From Monoglobus pectinilyticus (GTDB lineage Bacteria > Bacillota > Clostridia > Monoglobales > Monoglobaceae), in assembly GCF_002874775.1 (NCBI RefSeq), contig NZ_CP020991.1:1431225-1495224 (forward strand): a stretch of 64,000 nt of DNA. Reading direction: 5' to 3'. Below, one piece after another: positions 46,677 to 56,035 of the stretch (positions are counted from its first letter, which is position 1; the number at the start of each line of letters is the position of its first letter). Under the pieces are notes generated by a model. That model was given only the letters and a program-made list of their open reading frames with translations, did not search any database and was not told the origin of the DNA. The position numbers and the translations under genes are program-made.

Positions 46677-46872
46677 ATAAATGTGGATGCAGGAAACGCA
46701 ATTCCTGTAGGGAAAGGAGATATAATTACGAAAAATTTGTTGTAGGTTTTAATGTTTGTGAGTTCCTTATGCTTTTGGTTATAATCGAAGGGTTTGTCAA
46801 TAATTTTAGAAGTTCAGAAGAGGTTATGAACCATGCTTGGGAAAACATAATAAATAGTGAGGAGTTGGTACA
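46677..46872 (+). other. Leader after copy B with a vestigial start site
   Basis: At 46715-46732 AAAGGAGATATAATT is followed by ACG-AAA-AAT. This aligns with AAGGAGGCAATATTT-ATG-AAA-AAG at the start of the gene behind copy D. The position thus looks like an old ribosome binding site with its ATG changed to ACG, followed by a stop after four codons. Downstream it also matches the leader after copy C (TAGGTTT...TGTTTGT). Confidence 0.45.
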
Positions 46873-48696
46873 ATGAAAAAATGCTGTGTAGTTTTTTTAA
46901 CTGTTATTATAATACTGTCAAACTTTTCTTTAAACGTTTTTTCTGCTGAAAGCTCTATTGAGTTTGAGCATTCATGGGAGAAGACCGCTATAATAAATTC
47001 ATTAAAAAAATCTATGCCGGAGAAATATGGTAACTATGATGAAAATAGTGATATTTATCTTAGTGACTATAAAAATATAATCTATTTGGAATATTCAGAT
47101 GGTAGATGGCCTTGGTCTGAAATGAATACTATAAAGTATTTAGATAAAATGATCAATTTAGAGGAGTTAACAGTTAAAGGATATGTTATGACAAAATTAG
47201 ATTTAAGCAAAAATAAAAAGTTAAGAAAACTAACATGTTCTATGAATGCGCTGTCTGAACTAGACCTAAGCAATAATCCGGAACTTATAGAACTTGATTG
47301 CAAGTACAATAATTTAAAGAAACTTGACTTAAGCAACAATAATAAGATAGAATCGGTTGACTGTTCGCAAAACTGGATAGAAGATATTAATGTTAGTAAT
47401 TGTATAAATTTATATAACTTGCAGTGTTCAGAAAATTGCTTGAGAGATATAAATATTGACCCTCAAATCGGTTGGGAAGCGCCGGAGGAGAAGACGCCTG
47501 TAATTAACATATCACAGAATTATATTGATTCTGAAAACAATGAAATACTTAGTGAAAAGCTTGAAGATTTAAAAGTGAAATTAAAGTCCAAATCGGGAAA
47601 TGTTTTATGGGGAACTGGATATGGAGATTCTCCTGATTCATTGGTAAAACTTGATCCGAGTTTTGAATATGAGCTTATGCAAATGTACCAGAATATTAGT
47701 TCGGATCCAATGGATTGGTCATTTACCAGGGAGGGTTTAAGTAAGTTTACTGATTTATATTTTATGACATATGTTGAACTGCTTATGCCTATATTGAATT
47801 TATCAGGTATAGAATGTTTTACCAATCTAACATCGTTGTCATCAGAGTATGATATAAAAATCAGAGAACTTGACTTAAGTCAAAATAAAAAGTTGAAAAA
47901 TTATGGAATAAAAGCAAGTAAATTAGAAAATTTGATATTTAAAGATAACACTGAAATTTTATCATTATATTGTCCAAATGGCAGTTTAACAAATTTGGAT
48001 CTAAGCGGATGTATAAACCTGACTTCGTTGGATTGTAGTAATAATAATTTAAGTGAATTGGATCTAAGCTCTACACCAGGTTTAAGTATTTTAAAATGTT
48101 CAAATAATATTCTTAAAACTTTAGATGTTTCAAATAATATAAGGTTATTTTATTTTATGTGTAACGATAATGAAATTAATAATCTAATATTAAGTGAAAA
48201 TGCAGAGTGGAAAAAACCGGATCATTCAAATTATTCACCTGTGTTTGATATACATAATAACTATCTTGATATATCAGACGGTTCACAGCTTAAAGAAAAA
48301 CTAAGTATTATTGAACCCAAAATAATGTCTGGAGGAACAGAACAAAATCCTGCACAGTTTATTTATTCGCCGCAAAAAGGGGACGGTATTTGTTGGTCAT
48401 TATCATTAACGAATGAAAATGGTATAATAAAATGTATAGCTGAAAATGTAGCAAACAAAAGTCAAAATAGTTCATTAATTTTATCTTATTACAGTGAAGA
48501 TGAAATATTGGAATATACAGAAATTAAAAATATTGTTGCAGGTATAGGAGAAAGTATTATTGTTGATGCAGATATTCCGGAAAGTAAGAAAGATAGTATA
48601 AAAACAATAAGAGCGTTTGTATGGAATAACATAGAACAAATGAGTGCAGAATCGATGTATTCAGAGTTTATCGTAGATAAAACAACAAATAAATAG
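46873..48696 (+). CDS. Secreted leucine-rich repeat protein with a C-terminal VW module
   Basis: A 607-residue exported protein with a signal peptide (1-25). Two blocks of LRRs of the bacterial LDLSxNxxLxxLDC type occur (about 95-185 and 325-435: LDLSKNKKLRKLTCSMNALSEL in part, LDLSGCINLTSLDCSNNNL). The C-terminus (about 500-600) is the shared cluster domain ending IRAFVWNNIEQMSAESM. No catalytic motif is seen, so binding to a protein or glycan is the likely role. GAGGAG precedes the ATG. It is a single gene between promoter copy B and a terminator. Confidence 0.85.
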   Translation: MKKCCVVFLTVIIILSNFSLNVFSAESSIEFEHSWEKTAIINSLKKSMPEKYGNYDENSDIYLSDYKNIIYLEYSDGRWPWSEMNTIKYLDKMINLEELTVKGYVMTKLDLSKNKKLRKLTCSMNALSELDLSNNPELIELDCKYNNLKKLDLSNNNKIESVDCSQNWIEDINVSNCINLYNLQCSENCLRDINIDPQIGWEAPEEKTPVINISQNYIDSENNEILSEKLEDLKVKLKSKSGNVLWGTGYGDSPDSLVKLDPSFEYELMQMYQNISSDPMDWSFTREGLSKFTDLYFMTYVELLMPILNLSGIECFTNLTSLSSEYDIKIRELDLSQNKKLKNYGIKASKLENLIFKDNTEILSLYCPNGSLTNLDLSGCINLTSLDCSNNNLSELDLSSTPGLSILKCSNNILKTLDVSNNIRLFYFMCNDNEINNLILSENAEWKKPDHSNYSPVFDIHNNYLDISDGSQLKEKLSIIEPKIMSGGTEQNPAQFIYSPQKGDGICWSLSLTNENGIIKCIAENVANKSQNSSLILSYYSEDEILEYTEIKNIVAGIGESIIVDADIPESKKDSIKTIRAFVWNNIEQMSAESMYSEFIVDKTTNK

Positions 48697-48710
48697 AAAA
48701 TTTAATCTAG

Positions 48711-48745
48711 CACGAGTCATAATACACATTATGGCTCGTGTTATT
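48711..48745 (+). terminator. Intrinsic terminator after the LRR gene
   Basis: A 13-bp perfect stem (48711-48723 with 48728-48740) and a 4-nt loop, followed by TTATTTT. Confidence 0.85.
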
Positions 48746-48774
48746 TTAAGTAAAGAATTAATTTAAAATGAAAA

Positions 48775-48865
48775 GAGAAAATAATTCACCTGTCGAAATT
48801 ACTAAAAAAATAAACTTTATTTGGTTATTATTAATCTTTACGAAATATAGAATGAGGGGTATAAT
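48775..48865 (+). promoter_or_regulatory. Surface-regulon promoter cassette, copy C
   Basis: Palindrome at 48808-48822, 14 nt, TTTACG (48837-48842), 17 nt, TATAAT (48860-48865). It is almost identical to copy B across the whole 90 nt. It drives the gene at 49081 after a leader of about 215 nt, which holds a micro-ORF ATG-GTA-AAA-CAT-TAG at 48919-48933. Confidence 0.85.
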
Positions 48866-49080
48866 ATAAATGGTGTTATATGAAATGTGTTTCTGATATT
48901 GGAGAGGAAATTTTAATTATGGTAAAACATTAGCTTTAGGTTTATTTGTTTGTATGGTTTATTATATTTATAGAGTATTTAAATATTTTCGGGGCGGTAA
49001 TCAATATTTATATTTGGTGAATAATAATACATTCTCAGTAATATTTAAAAAATATAACTTACTAAAATAGGAGAAAATAT

Positions 49081-50142
49081 ATGCGTAAAAAATTTATTTA
49101 CATAATAATTATTGTAATATTATTTTGTACTGTACAAGATGTTTGTGCCGCTTCGGGGTATAACTATATATCTATACGCTATGATAATAATGTTGCCGCG
49201 GATTGTATAAAACCAAACAGGGTATTAGAAATATCTGTAAATGATTTCAGGGAATATAACGATGAGATTTTATATGTTGCACAGTATGATAAGAATGATG
49301 TCTTGGTTGCGCTTGATTCAGTTGAAGCAAAAGTATCTAAGAAGCTGCAGATAAAACCGGATGAAAGCGTTGAGAAAGTCAGAGCTTTTCTTTGGAGCCC
49401 ATCTATTCAGCCGGTTTACGCTCAAAATGAGTTAGAAAAAATAAGTGCAGAAAACTTGCCAAAAGGCAGCGGAACACATGAAGACCCTTATAGAATAACG
49501 ACGCCGGATGAATTAAAATATATGTTTGTAGAAAATCATCAAGTGTATAAATTGATGAATGATATTGATTTAAGCAATGAAACGTGGTATCCAAAGGCGT
49601 TTCTCGGTGTATTGGATGGCGGAGGTCGTTCCATTTTGGGATTATCTGTTGATCAGAATTCAGAGTACAGCGGCTTGATTTCGATATTAGGTGATTCATA
49701 CTTTTCGGCGTGCAGTATCAAAAATTTAAATATAGAAATTAAAAATTCAGCTCAGAATGCAAAATATAGTGGAGCAGTTGCAGGTTATATGTGGTTCCCG
49801 GCTCAGATTATAAATTGTAATATTTCAGGGACAATCGTATCAAATACAGATGAATCATACATAGGCGGTGTATCGGGGTATACTTACGGGGGAGAAATAC
49901 AAAATTGTAATGTTAATATGTCTTTACTCGCAATGAAAGGTGAAACAGTTTGTGTTGGAGGTATTTTCGGCGGTGCGTTTCCTTGGGTAAATAACCATTA
50001 TACAATAATAAAAGACAGTAATACAAAAGGCACAATAGCATATTATTCTCCAAAGAACAAAGTGGGTGGTATATGCGGAGATGTGGTAGATACAATAATA
50101 GAAAATTGTACTGATGATATGAGTTTGATTAATAATTACTAA
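49081..50142 (+). CDS. Secreted protein with N-terminal VW module and GLUG-type repeats
   Basis: A 353-residue exported protein with the same layout as the product of 45120: signal peptide (1-24), shared domain (about 28-118, ending EKVRAFLWSPSIQPVYAQ), then GLUG-type beta-helix repeats (GSGTHEDPYRITTPDEL, FLGVLDGGGRSILGLSV, YSGLISILGD, AGYMWFPAQIINCNISG). The two genes are probably paralogs. AGGAG lies 7 nt before the ATG. The next gene follows only after a terminator-like hairpin. Confidence 0.8.
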   Translation: MRKKFIYIIIIVILFCTVQDVCAASGYNYISIRYDNNVAADCIKPNRVLEISVNDFREYNDEILYVAQYDKNDVLVALDSVEAKVSKKLQIKPDESVEKVRAFLWSPSIQPVYAQNELEKISAENLPKGSGTHEDPYRITTPDELKYMFVENHQVYKLMNDIDLSNETWYPKAFLGVLDGGGRSILGLSVDQNSEYSGLISILGDSYFSACSIKNLNIEIKNSAQNAKYSGAVAGYMWFPAQIINCNISGTIVSNTDESYIGGVSGYTYGGEIQNCNVNMSLLAMKGETVCVGGIFGGAFPWVNNHYTIIKDSNTKGTIAYYSPKNKVGGICGDVVDTIIENCTDDMSLINNY

Positions 50143-50208
50143 ATGGTAGTTTGTAAATGATTATATGTTTGAAAAAACAGAAATATTTATTAATGACTGA
50201 ATTGTATT

Positions 50209-50255
50209 TATAGCGCGTGGAGGCGGTCGTATATGCGCTATAATATTGTTTTTTG
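50209..50255 (+). terminator. Intrinsic terminator after the second GLUG-type gene
   Basis: TATAGCGC (50209-50216) pairs with GCGCTATA (50235-50242), then ATATTGTTTTTTG. No copy of the promoter cassette was found before the next gene. Confidence 0.7.
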
Positions 50256-50317
50256 TTAGTATAATGCTGTTTCGTAACAATGTGATTAAATAGCGTTTTG
50301 TGTTAGGAAGTGATTTT

Positions 50318-52222
50318 ATGAAATATTTTATCAAAGTAATGTCCCTTACTTTTGTTTTACTGTTTTGTTTTATTTGTTCAATGCCAAAAATAACGGCGGA
50401 AGAAACCGGAGCTATTAATATTGAACATGCTTTTATTAATGATTATTATCCGGTTGTTGGGGAGAGAATTTATGTAAAAGTTTATACAAGTGACATTTTT
50501 GATATTCCGGCCAACGATACTGAGGAGAGTTTCTCATATCAGTGGTATAAAAATGATGTGAATTCAAATAATGGCGGCGTACCATTGGCTGGCGCTGAAG
50601 AAAAATATTATATTCCGCTGAGTGAGGATGCAGGAAGCTATCTATATTGTAAGGTGACGGGTAATGGTAAATATACCGGAGAAATCATCACCGGACCGAC
50701 ATGTAGCGCTGTGGAAAAAACAGCGGAAATAGGCGGAGCATATATAGTCGAAAATAGAAACAGTATTCCAAAGCTCGGACAAGAGATAATAGGTTGTTTG
50801 TTTAGATATGGCTCTGTTGTTTTTGATGATTATTTATATCCTGCCAAAACACCGGTTGATACTGCTATATATGGCGATGAAGTTGCAGAATATCAATGGT
50901 ACAGAACAAAGGAAGAGAACAACACAGGCGGAGAGCCAATTGTTGGCGCTAATTCATATAAGTTTACTCCAACGTCAGAAGACTATGGTTTTCATTTGTA
51001 TTTTACTGCATCGGGAAAAGGCGGGTATTTTGGAAGCGTAACTTCAAATGTAACATCGTATCCTATTTCTATTGTTGATGGCGGAGGAGGAAGCGGAGAT
51101 GGATATTTTCCGTTATCATTAAGTATTGAAGGCGCCGCAGTAAATCACGCTGTTTTGACAACTGATAAATACAGCTGGGTTAAATATCAATGGTATAGAA
51201 ATGATTTTGCTGAAAACAGCGGAGGAACGCCTATACCGGGTGCTACATTTTATAAGTATACTGTAACGGCTGAAGACGTGGGCAAATATTTATATGTTGC
51301 AGTAAAAAAGACAGAGGATGACAAAACCGAATCCGTTGTCTCTCCTGTGACTGATATGATATCAAATACATCGGTTGAATTGTTAAATGTTATAATCGAA
51401 AAAGGTGATAAATCAAATCCTAAACGTCATATAAAACTGACTTCTGAATCATCTATGCCCAAAAATGCGACAGCAACAGTGCAGTGGTACAGAAATGATG
51501 TTATGAGCAATTCAGGAGGCGAGCCTATATTGGGGGCAAGTTATTCATCTTATACTCCGACCTTGTATGATGTTGGGAAATATCTATATTGTGTCTATAC
51601 GCCAGTATTTCCATTTACCGGTAAGCCTGTGTATTCTGAGGTTACAGCCGCAGTAGAAAATACAGCAACAGTGTTTTTTGATTCTAATGGCGCTGATAGT
51701 GGAATAGGTTGTGAGGATATAGAAATTGGAGGGACAATAGAAAATATAGATACATTTGTTCTTGAAAGAGAAGGATATGAATTTATAGGATGGGGAACGG
51801 CACCTGATAAAAATGTATCTGATTTTGACAAAAATACTATTGTTGAAAATGACATTACACTATATGCTTTATGGAATAAAATAATATGCAGTCCTGAACC
51901 GACTTCTGATGTTAATCCATCTCCGGGCAAAGTCCCCAATATAATATTGAGATATACTGATAATGGAGATTTAGTAACTAAAAATTTTGTGACAAACAGA
52001 GAAATTGAGATTTTGCTGGAGCAGAATAAGAATCTTTATTCGCTTTACGTTGTAAGTTATGATAAGAATGGCATGTTAAAAAACTGCAAATATTTGGATG
52101 AGTGTGATTCTGAATGTTCATTATTATATATTGCAGATGATGATTCTTATACGCTGAAAGTATTTTTGTGGGAAGATATGAAATCTGTGTTGGATTGTAT
52201 TGTTCTGAGCAGATTTGAATAA
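50318..52222 (+). CDS. Secreted protein with four Ig-like repeats, an InlB-type repeat and a VW module
   Basis: A 634-residue exported protein. A signal peptide (1-28) is followed by four repeats of an Ig-like domain with the pattern QWYRND...GG.PI.GA....Y.PT..D.G.YLY (cores at QWYKNDV, QWYRTKE, QWYRNDF and QWYRNDV). An InlB B-repeat/Flg_new unit follows (about 440-515: ATVFFDSNGADSGIG, GYEFIGWGTAPDKN, ITLYALWNK), and the C-terminus is the shared domain ending LKVFLWEDMKSV. It is probably an adhesin or wall-associated binding protein. ATG 50318 follows AGGAAGTG; the longer frame from 50300 lacks a site. Confidence 0.82.
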   Translation: MKYFIKVMSLTFVLLFCFICSMPKITAEETGAINIEHAFINDYYPVVGERIYVKVYTSDIFDIPANDTEESFSYQWYKNDVNSNNGGVPLAGAEEKYYIPLSEDAGSYLYCKVTGNGKYTGEIITGPTCSAVEKTAEIGGAYIVENRNSIPKLGQEIIGCLFRYGSVVFDDYLYPAKTPVDTAIYGDEVAEYQWYRTKEENNTGGEPIVGANSYKFTPTSEDYGFHLYFTASGKGGYFGSVTSNVTSYPISIVDGGGGSGDGYFPLSLSIEGAAVNHAVLTTDKYSWVKYQWYRNDFAENSGGTPIPGATFYKYTVTAEDVGKYLYVAVKKTEDDKTESVVSPVTDMISNTSVELLNVIIEKGDKSNPKRHIKLTSESSMPKNATATVQWYRNDVMSNSGGEPILGASYSSYTPTLYDVGKYLYCVYTPVFPFTGKPVYSEVTAAVENTATVFFDSNGADSGIGCEDIEIGGTIENIDTFVLEREGYEFIGWGTAPDKNVSDFDKNTIVENDITLYALWNKIICSPEPTSDVNPSPGKVPNIILRYTDNGDLVTKNFVTNREIEILLEQNKNLYSLYVVSYDKNGMLKNCKYLDECDSECSLLYIADDDSYTLKVFLWEDMKSVLDCIVLSRFE

Positions 52223-52249
52223 GCGACATATTTTTTGATAAACTAGAGA

Positions 52250-52295
52250 AACTGCGCCTAAAAAGCTGAATGCTTTTGAAGGTGCAGTTTTTTAT
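52250..52295 (+). terminator. Intrinsic terminator after the Ig-like gene
   Basis: AACTGCGCCT (52250-52259) pairs with AGGTGCAGTT (52280-52289, one G-U) with AAAAGC/GCTTTT inside, followed by TTTTAT. Confidence 0.85.
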
Positions 52296-52307
52296 ATAAG
52301 TGTGATA

Positions 52308-52392
52308 ATAATTCACCTGTCGAAATAACTAAAAAAATAAACTTTATTTGGTTATTATACATCTTTACGAAATATGGAATGAGGGATATAAT
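52308..52392 (+). promoter_or_regulatory. Surface-regulon promoter cassette, copy D
   Basis: Palindrome at 52335-52349, 14 nt, TTTACG (52364-52369), 17 nt, TATAAT (52387-52392). It differs from copies B and C at only a few positions. The gene starts 53 nt after the -10, the shortest leader of the four. Confidence 0.85.
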
Positions 52393-52444
52393 ATAAATAT
52401 GTTAACAGGAAATATATTTCTGTGTTTATAAGGAGGCAATATTT

Positions 52445-54385
52445 ATGAAAAAGTTCATATTTTTATCGCTTTTTGCAACAACTATAATTTCTATATTTTC
52501 TTCAGTTTCATATGCGTATAATGTAATACCGCTTGATATTAATTTCCCGGAAAAACGGGTTATCAAGGTGCTGCATGATGATGCAGAAAGTCCTTCTCCA
52601 ACACCGACTCAGGGATGTACATATCTTCCTATATACGGAAAATACGGAGTTTTAAGTTATGAAATAAGAGACGGAATAGTGAAAATATTGTCGTGTGATG
52701 AATCTGCTGCTGGTGAGATTGATATACCTAATGAAATAGAGGGATATCCGGTAACTGAGCTAGCAGATTGGTTATTTAGTTATTTTAAAGAAATAAGCGG
52801 AATAAGAATTCCGGCTAATGTATCGGATATAGATAAAAACGTCTTTTTTGACTGTAATGGTTTAAATAAAATTGAAGTTGATGAATTGAATAGATGTTTT
52901 AGTTCTGATAATGGTGTGTTGTTTAATAAGGCAAAAACGAAGTTGATTCAGTATCCTGTCGGAAAAACTGATGTTGAATATACTGTGCCAGAGGGAGTAA
53001 CAACCATAGGAGATTATTCGTTTTTTTCCTGTGTGAATTTAAATAATATAAAAATGCCAAGAGAATTAAAGACTATTGAAAAAGGCGCTTTTAAAGAATG
53101 TACGGATTTAGATAATGTTGAGATACCAAAAGGAGCGACATATATAGGGGGACAAGCTTTTCATGGTTGTGGTGGCTTAAATCAAATAGTAATTTCTGAA
53201 ACGGTTACAAATATTGATATGGACGCTTTTAACGGCTGTGACAATTTAACCATATATGGAATTGCAAATTCATATGCAGAGAAATATGCAAATGAAAATG
53301 GTATTAATTTTAGTGCTTTAGAAGAATTTATTGTAGAAAATGGAGTTTTGATAGAATATAATGGTTCAGGCGGTGATATAGTTATACCCGGTGATATGAG
53401 AATAACATCAATCGGAAAATACGTATTTTGTAATAATCAAAGTATTACATCTGTAAAAATCCCGGACGGAATTGAACTTATAGGAGATGGAGCTTTTATG
53501 GAATGTACTAATTTAAAAAGTGTGTCTTTTCCTACAAATTATTTTCGTATTGCTCCATATGCGTTTGGAGGGGCGGGATTTATAACTCTTAAATATCCCA
53601 AAAATTGTAGCGGAGGAAATTGGGCTTTTTACTGTTGTGAAAATCTTAAAGAAATAATTGTTGAAGAGGGAGTGACATCCTTATCAACAGGTTTGTTCGA
53701 TGGTTGCAGTTCCTTAAAAACGGTAACCTTGCCAAGCACTTGCACGTTTATTTTACCAGCGTTTAAAAATTGCGATAACTTAACGGAAATAATTTTATCT
53801 GATGGAATACCTAAAGTGTTGAACGGTATTTTTTACAAATGTTCGGCAATTAAAAAAATATATATTCCGGACAGTGCAACTGAAATTGAGTCGGGGGCAT
53901 TTACTGACTGTGAATCACTGGAAGCGATAGTGGTTCCAAATAGTGTAACTCAGATAGAAGAAAATGTAATAACAAATTGTGATAAGGCTGTAATATATTC
54001 TGAGCCGGATGCTTATGCAAGAAAATATGCGGAGGCAAATAATATTCCTTGGGCTGATATAAAGACCTTAAACGGAGGGTGGAATTGGGAAACATCAATA
54101 GAGAAAGGTGAAGATAAAGAAAATACGTATATATGTACCGCAAAAAATGTGAGTACCGGAAAGAAAACGGGGGAGTTTATATTGGCATATTATGATGAAT
54201 TTGGAAATATGCTTGGAAGTGAGATTAAGGATTTGAATAGGAATTCAGGAGAAAAGGAAACAATATGTATAACAATACCAATTGGTGATATGTCAAAAGT
54301 AAAAACGATAAAAGCATTTGTATGGGATAGTCTTGCAAATATGAATGCGGTATCACAATATGCAGAGTGTATTATAAATAATTAG
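52445..54385 (+). CDS. Secreted BspA-type (LRR_5) leucine-rich repeat protein with VW module
   Basis: A 646-residue exported protein with a signal peptide (1-24). Residues about 75-530 are LRR_5/BspA-like repeats (VTTIGDYSFFSCVNLNNIKMP, LKTIEKGAFKECTDLDNVEIP, VTNIDMDAFNGCDNL, ATEIESGAFTDCESLEAIVVP, all typical). The C-terminus (about 540-646) is the shared domain ending IKAFVWDSLANMNAVSQYAE. BspA-type proteins of gut and oral bacteria bind host or bacterial surfaces, a possible role here. AAGGAGG precedes the ATG. It is the last gene of the cluster, followed by a terminator. Confidence 0.86.
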   Translation: MKKFIFLSLFATTIISIFSSVSYAYNVIPLDINFPEKRVIKVLHDDAESPSPTPTQGCTYLPIYGKYGVLSYEIRDGIVKILSCDESAAGEIDIPNEIEGYPVTELADWLFSYFKEISGIRIPANVSDIDKNVFFDCNGLNKIEVDELNRCFSSDNGVLFNKAKTKLIQYPVGKTDVEYTVPEGVTTIGDYSFFSCVNLNNIKMPRELKTIEKGAFKECTDLDNVEIPKGATYIGGQAFHGCGGLNQIVISETVTNIDMDAFNGCDNLTIYGIANSYAEKYANENGINFSALEEFIVENGVLIEYNGSGGDIVIPGDMRITSIGKYVFCNNQSITSVKIPDGIELIGDGAFMECTNLKSVSFPTNYFRIAPYAFGGAGFITLKYPKNCSGGNWAFYCCENLKEIIVEEGVTSLSTGLFDGCSSLKTVTLPSTCTFILPAFKNCDNLTEIILSDGIPKVLNGIFYKCSAIKKIYIPDSATEIESGAFTDCESLEAIVVPNSVTQIEENVITNCDKAVIYSEPDAYARKYAEANNIPWADIKTLNGGWNWETSIEKGEDKENTYICTAKNVSTGKKTGEFILAYYDEFGNMLGSEIKDLNRNSGEKETICITIPIGDMSKVKTIKAFVWDSLANMNAVSQYAECIINN

Positions 54386-54413
54386 AAAATAAATAAAATG
54401 ATTTCTTCCCAAT

Positions 54414-54447
54414 CAAGAGCCTGATATTTTCAGGCTCTTGTTATTTT
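54414..54447 (+). terminator. Intrinsic terminator after the BspA-type gene
   Basis: CAAGAGCCTG (54414-54423) pairs perfectly with CAGGCTCTTG (54431-54440), then TTATTTTT. Confidence 0.88.
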
Positions 54448-54616
54448 TAATTAGAATAAATTGGTCATACTCTATAGATTTTATAGGTTGGCATATATAC
54501 TAAAAATATACATATGTTATTTATATAATAATCCAATCTAATATAATAAACTTCAATATATTTTATGTCATTTCTTTAAAATTTCAGTAATCAATTTAAG
54601 AGGATTTATGCTTAAC

Positions 54617-55564
54617 CTATTTTAGTGAATCACGGGCTGATAAAGCGGCTCCAATTATTCCCGCGTCGTTCCCTAGGACCGCTATACCTATCTCTGTTTG
54701 CCGAATGTTTTTGCAGAAGTAATTTTTCTCACAGTATTCTTTTATTGGATTTAATAAATAGCCGCCTTCTTTGCTTATTCCTCCGCCAATTAAAAGAAGT
54801 TCAGGCTCAAATATATTTACAAGACTGCATATCCCGTCAGCCACATATTCTATATATTGTTTTACTACAGTTTGTGCGCTAATGTCTCCGGCTTTTGCCG
54901 CGTCAAAAGCAGTTTTGCCGTTTATTTCTCCTGTTTCTTTATATGACTTTGCCATCAGCGAATCCTGATTAAGCATTATGGAGCGGGAAGTTTGGCGTAT
55001 TAGGGCGGTTACTGAACCGTAAGCTTCCCAACAGCCTTTTCTTCCGCATGTGCATTTTTCTCCGTTAAACACCAAAGTCGAGTGTCCGACTTCGGCTCCG
55101 GCTCCGTTAAATCCACGATAAATCTTTCCGTCAATAATTATTCCTCCGCCAATTCCTGTGCCAAGTGTTATAAAGATAAAGTCTTTAACTTTTTTGCCGC
55201 ACATAGCATACTCGCCATAGGCTGCGGCGTTAGCGTCGTTTTCTAAATTTATGGGAATATTATAATACTTATTAAGTTCATCACATATAGCAGCGTTAGT
55301 CCAATTCAAGTTTCCGGCGTATAAAACTACTCCGTTTTTATTGTCTATAGCTCCCGGACTGCCGATTCCAATCGCTTTTATTTCGTCTTCAGTTATGCTT
55401 GAGATGCTCAATAAGTTTGAACATAATTCTGCCATATCTCCAATTATTTCGTCAAATGGACGCCCGGGCAGAGTTGGGCAAGATAATTTCTTTAAAATTT
55501 CGCCATTTTTGTTTACTATACCGGCCGCGATATTTGTCCCGCCTAAGTCAATTCCAAGATACAT
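54617..55564 (-). CDS. ROK-family sugar kinase, probable glucokinase
   Basis: A 315-residue kinase that phosphorylates glucose or a related sugar with ATP. The N-terminus has the phosphate loop LGIDLGGTNIAAGIV. END-A (LENDANAAAYGEY) holds the catalytic aspartate. The ROK zinc motif is GHSTLVFNGEKCTCGRKGCWEAYGS in extent, with three cysteines. GTGIGGGIIIDGKIYRG follows the usual pattern. The start MYLGIDLGGT at 55564 was chosen because GGAGG lies 6 nt upstream; a longer frame from 55576 includes that site. It is a single gene near the polysaccharide enzyme. Confidence 0.9.
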   Translation of the reverse strand: MYLGIDLGGTNIAAGIVNKNGEILKKLSCPTLPGRPFDEIIGDMAELCSNLLSISSITEDEIKAIGIGSPGAIDNKNGVVLYAGNLNWTNAAICDELNKYYNIPINLENDANAAAYGEYAMCGKKVKDFIFITLGTGIGGGIIIDGKIYRGFNGAGAEVGHSTLVFNGEKCTCGRKGCWEAYGSVTALIRQTSRSIMLNQDSLMAKSYKETGEINGKTAFDAAKAGDISAQTVVKQYIEYVADGICSLVNIFEPELLLIGGGISKEGGYLLNPIKEYCEKNYFCKNIRQTEIGIAVLGNDAGIIGAALSARDSLK

Positions 55565-55654
55565 TTCTACCTCCATACTGAATAAATCCAGTTAGTTAAA
55601 GAATGTATACAGTATAACTTAATTTCAATAAGTTGTAAAGTTTGATGATAAAAT

Positions 55655-56035
55655 TTATAGCAGGCTTTCAAGGTCCAGTTTTTCAAAAAATGGAAGATGT
55701 TTTATAAGCAGGTTAAATAAAACAAACTCGCCTATAAAGTCTTCTTTGTCTTTTATCTCGGCATAATGCATACATTGCTGTAATGATATTTCTATTTCCT
55801 CAAGTTCTGCTGAATCAATAGTCATACCAACCCAGGTCTGCACTTCATCCCATGATTGTTTTATTTTATTTAATTCATCAGTTATTTTATCATAGTCGTC
55901 ATTGTGATATGCTTCTATAATAGTGTCATAAGATGAATCTACTGTTTTATCAAGAGTGTTTACCTTTTGAAAATGGAAAAAAATCAGACTTGCCGCCAAA
56001 ACTACTATCACTGAAGAAATTATTACCCTATTCAT
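55655..56035 (-). CDS. DUF4363 family protein
   Basis: A 126-residue protein with one N-terminal membrane anchor (VIISSVIVVLAASLIFF) and a helical extracytoplasmic part (DKITDELNKIKQSWDEVQTW, then ISLQQCMHYAEIKD), matching DUF4363. Proteins of this family usually follow a DUF421 gene in Clostridia. Here the upstream DUF421 gene overlaps its start by 8 nt, so the two are translationally coupled and probably act together. The function is not known; a spore or envelope role is sometimes suggested. Confidence 0.8.
   Translation of the reverse strand: MNRVIISSVIVVLAASLIFFHFQKVNTLDKTVDSSYDTIIEAYHNDDYDKITDELNKIKQSWDEVQTWVGMTIDSAELEEIEISLQQCMHYAEIKDKEDFIGEFVLFNLLIKHLPFFEKLDLESLL

Noticed and set aside
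46586-52397. CRISPR-like array from repeated sequences
   Set aside because: The repeats are promoter cassettes 2-4 kb apart with genes between them, not short regular repeats with spacers, and no cas gene is present.
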